Shown: piece by piece, positions 62,274-64,000 of the stretch | Layout: every line of letters starts with the position of its first letter | Position numbering within the stretch: position 1 is the stretch's first letter | DNA from: Roseateles_B sp041912595 | GTDB taxonomy: Bacteria > Pseudomonadota > Gammaproteobacteria > Burkholderiales > Burkholderiaceae_C | DNA: 64,000 nucleotides | NCBI GenBank assembly: GCA_041912595.1 | Contig: JAYRMR010000021.1 | Location: 1-64,000 of the forward strand | Direction: 5' to 3' | The notes under the pieces: generated by a model | Database searches by the model: none | What the model was told of the DNA's origin: nothing | What the model saw: only the letters and a program-made list of their open reading frames with translations | Program-made: the position numbers and the translations under genes

Positions 62274-63618
62274 GGCCCGTCATCTCTGGCGCCATGCCGC
62301 GCTGGCCCTGCTGTGCCTGGGGCTCGCGGGGGCGGAACCCGCGCTCGGCTCGGATGCGGTGAGCGCGGCCACCGCGACGCCACGCCCGCCGGTGGAGGGC
62401 GCCTTCTGGGGCCAGCACCTCCATCGCCTGCAGGGCACGCCCGTCGGCGAGGCCGGGACGACCGCCTGGCCGCCCGTGCAGGTGGGCGCGCTGCGCCTGT
62501 GGGACGCCGGCGTGTCCTGGTGGTCGATCAATCCCGAGCGGGGTGTCTGGGACTTCCGCCGGCTGGACGTCTACGTGAACACGGCCCGGGCGCGTGGGGC
62601 GCAGCTGCTGTACCCGCTCGCGCTCACGCCGCGCTGGGCCAGCGCCCGACCCGCCGAACCCTGCCCGTACAACCCCTGGGGCTGCAGCGCCGAGCCGCGC
62701 GACATGGCGGACTTCGCCGCCCTCGTGCGCGCCGTCGCCAGCCGCTATGGCGACCGCATCGAGGCCTACGAGCTCTGGAACGAGCCGGGGCTCTCCGAGC
62801 TGGAGATCGACCGGCGCCACCCGCTCTTCTTCACGGGCTCCGTGACGCAGCTGGTCGAGATGGCCCGCATTGCGCGCGCCGAGCTCGATGCCGTCCAGCC
62901 CGCGGCCAAGCTCTGCACGCCGGGCTTCGTGAACGGCCCCCAGCGGCTCGACCTCTTTCTCGCGGCCGGCGGCAAGCAGTACGTCCAGGCCGTCTGCTAC
63001 CACTTCTACGCCTCGTCCGTCCGGCAGTCGGCGGCCGAGCTGCTCAAGGTGCGTGCCGTGATGCTGAAGCACGGGCTCGAGCACCTGCCGCTGTGGAACA
63101 CCGAGTCCGGCGCCGTCATGCAGGGCGAGGGGCGCGACCCGGAGGACGGCGCGGCGCTGATGGCGCAGCTGCATCTCTTCGGCGCGGCGGCGGGATGGTC
63201 CCGCTTCTTCTACTACGCCTGGGACAACCAGGACACCGGGATGCTGGACGCCGACGGCGACTGGCGCCGCGCGGCGACGGCCTATGCGGCGCTGCAGTCC
63301 TGGGTGGCGGGCGTGCGCTTCCAGGGCTGCCGCCTGCTCGTCATGAAGCGCGTGCCGCTCATCGCCTGCCGGGGCGAGCGCGACGGCGAGGCGCGCCTGT
63401 GGCTCTGGAGCGATGGCCCCGCGACGGCCGAGACCAGCCCGGCCGAGCTGGCGAGCGCCCTCGGCCTGCCCGGCGCGACATCGCTGCGGCGGGCCCAGCC
63501 CCTGTTCGCCCCGGCGGCCGATCGCCGGCCCGCGGTCCCGGACGGTCGCCTGCGCATCGGGCGCGTTCCGGTGCAGTTCCTCCTCGCCGCGGACGGGCCC
63601 GCGGAGCCGGGACGCTGA
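62263..63618 (+). CDS. secreted glycoside hydrolase, clan A (GH39-like)
   Basis: A 451-residue exported protein with a signal peptide (AALALLCLGLAGAEPALG). The TIM-barrel shows the clan A catalytic pair: acid/base Glu174 in LWNEPG and nucleophile Glu281 in WNTESG. This places it near family GH39 or GH5. ATG 62263 has GGGGAGG before it. Set within the EPS operon, it may trim or release polymer in the periplasm, as in other Wzy-type systems. The true bond cleaved is unknown. Confidence 0.85.
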   Translation: MRAEARHLWRHAALALLCLGLAGAEPALGSDAVSAATATPRPPVEGAFWGQHLHRLQGTPVGEAGTTAWPPVQVGALRLWDAGVSWWSINPERGVWDFRRLDVYVNTARARGAQLLYPLALTPRWASARPAEPCPYNPWGCSAEPRDMADFAALVRAVASRYGDRIEAYELWNEPGLSELEIDRRHPLFFTGSVTQLVEMARIARAELDAVQPAAKLCTPGFVNGPQRLDLFLAAGGKQYVQAVCYHFYASSVRQSAAELLKVRAVMLKHGLEHLPLWNTESGAVMQGEGRDPEDGAALMAQLHLFGAAAGWSRFFYYAWDNQDTGMLDADGDWRRAATAYAALQSWVAGVRFQGCRLLVMKRVPLIACRGERDGEARLWLWSDGPATAETSPAELASALGLPGATSLRRAQPLFAPAADRRPAVPDGRLRIGRVPVQFLLAADGPAEPGR

Positions 63619-63619
63619 C

Positions 63620-64000
63620 ATGACGACGATCCGTATCTGTGCGCTGCTGTGCAGCTTCAACCGCAAGGACGCCACGCTGCGCTGCCTCGAGGGCGTGGCC
63701 CGGGAGCGCGAGGCGCTGCGGGCGCGCGGCGGCGAGCTCTGCGCCGTGCTCGTCGATGACGGCAGCACAGACGGCACGGCCGAGCTCGTCGGCGCTCGTC
63801 ACGACTGGGTCCGGGTGATCCGTACCCGCGAGCCGCTGTTCTGGTGTCGCAGCATGCATCTGGCGCAGCAGCAGCCCGAGGCGCGCGCCGCGACGCACCA
63901 GTGGCTGCTGAATGATGACGTGGACCTGCGCCCCGGCGTGCTCACGGCCCTGCTGGACACGGAGGCCGCGCTGCGCTCGGAGGGCGAGGGCCCGCTGGTG
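63620..64000 (+). CDS. glycosyltransferase family 2 (partial, cut by the window end)
   Basis: The first 127 codons of a GT-A fold glycosyltransferase: RICALLCSFNRKDATLRCLE, the nucleotide-sugar-binding VLVDDGSTDGT and a later QWLLNDDVDL metal-binding-like motif. It begins one base after the stop of the glycoside hydrolase, so it belongs to the same operon. The C-terminal half lies beyond position 64000. Substrate unknown. Confidence 0.88.
   Translation, partial: MTTIRICALLCSFNRKDATLRCLEGVAREREALRARGGELCAVLVDDGSTDGTAELVGARHDWVRVIRTREPLFWCRSMHLAQQQPEARAATHQWLLNDDVDLRPGVLTALLDTEAALRSEGEGPLV

Overview
The window is chromosomal DNA of very high G+C content (roughly 70% by eye) with dense, mostly operonic genes. 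Gene order and protein content (acpP-fabF, mucD-lepA-lepB-rnc-era-recO-pdxJ-acpS-nagZ, rne/rluC, DUF971-ubiE, hemP-bfr-bfd, an EpsD-I/XrtB exosortase locus) point to a betaproteobacterium of the order Burkholderiales, probably near the Leptothrix/Rubrivivax/Roseateles side of the Comamonadaceae. The genus cannot be fixed from sequence reading alone. No rRNA, tRNA, CRISPR array, prophage or insertion sequence was seen.

Layout. 1-13.1 kb is a conserved housekeeping block on the + strand: acyl carrier protein and FabF, a small membrane protein, the HtrA-type protease MucD, LepA/LepB, a DUF4845 protein, RNase III, Era, RecO, PdxJ, AcpS, a GrpB-like protein and NagZ. The rpoE-rseAB genes often found between fabF and mucD in related genomes are absent. 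13.1-19.5 kb (- strand) holds a methionine-rich secreted protein, a zinc-ribbon membrane protein, a POT peptide transporter and RNase E. 20.3-23.6 kb (+) carries rluC, a HAD phosphatase, a Rieske protein and an SppA protease. 23.7-28.6 kb (-) carries a PEP-CTERM choice-of-anchor-A protein, a secreted ChaN/EreA-like protein, an aldehyde dehydrogenase and a DUF2325 protein. 28.8-30 kb is an iron-storage island (hemP, bfr, bfd) with Fur-box-like palindromes.

30-35.8 kb (-) is an envelope operon (periplasmic helical protein, ABC ATPase, FtsX-type permease, LolA-like protein, outer-membrane barrel), followed upstream by two small Ala/Pro/Thr-rich secreted proteins. 36-48.9 kb is mixed: a gamma-glutamyltransferase-family protein, an MFS exporter, GNAT, GDPD, a 1308-residue fused FAD/Fe-S oxidoreductase, a 650-bp repeat mosaic, an orphan Bug receptor, HIT, DUF971 and UbiE. 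49.1 kb to the end (+) is one tightly overlapping exopolysaccharide operon.

How the parts work together. The terminal operon encodes a Wzx/Wzy-type exopolysaccharide pathway with the EpsD-E-F-G export and length-control set, exosortase B (XrtB) and EpsI, GDP-L-fucose synthesis (Gmd, Fcl), an acyltransferase, a flippase, two glycosyltransferases, a polymerase and a secreted glycoside hydrolase. The PEP-CTERM protein at 23.7 kb is the obvious in-window candidate cargo for this exosortase. The EpsG kinase carries an N-terminal tandem 24-residue motif resembling the MshEN cyclic-di-GMP-binding domain, which suggests direct second-messenger control of exopolysaccharide production. I consider this the most testable new idea in the window.
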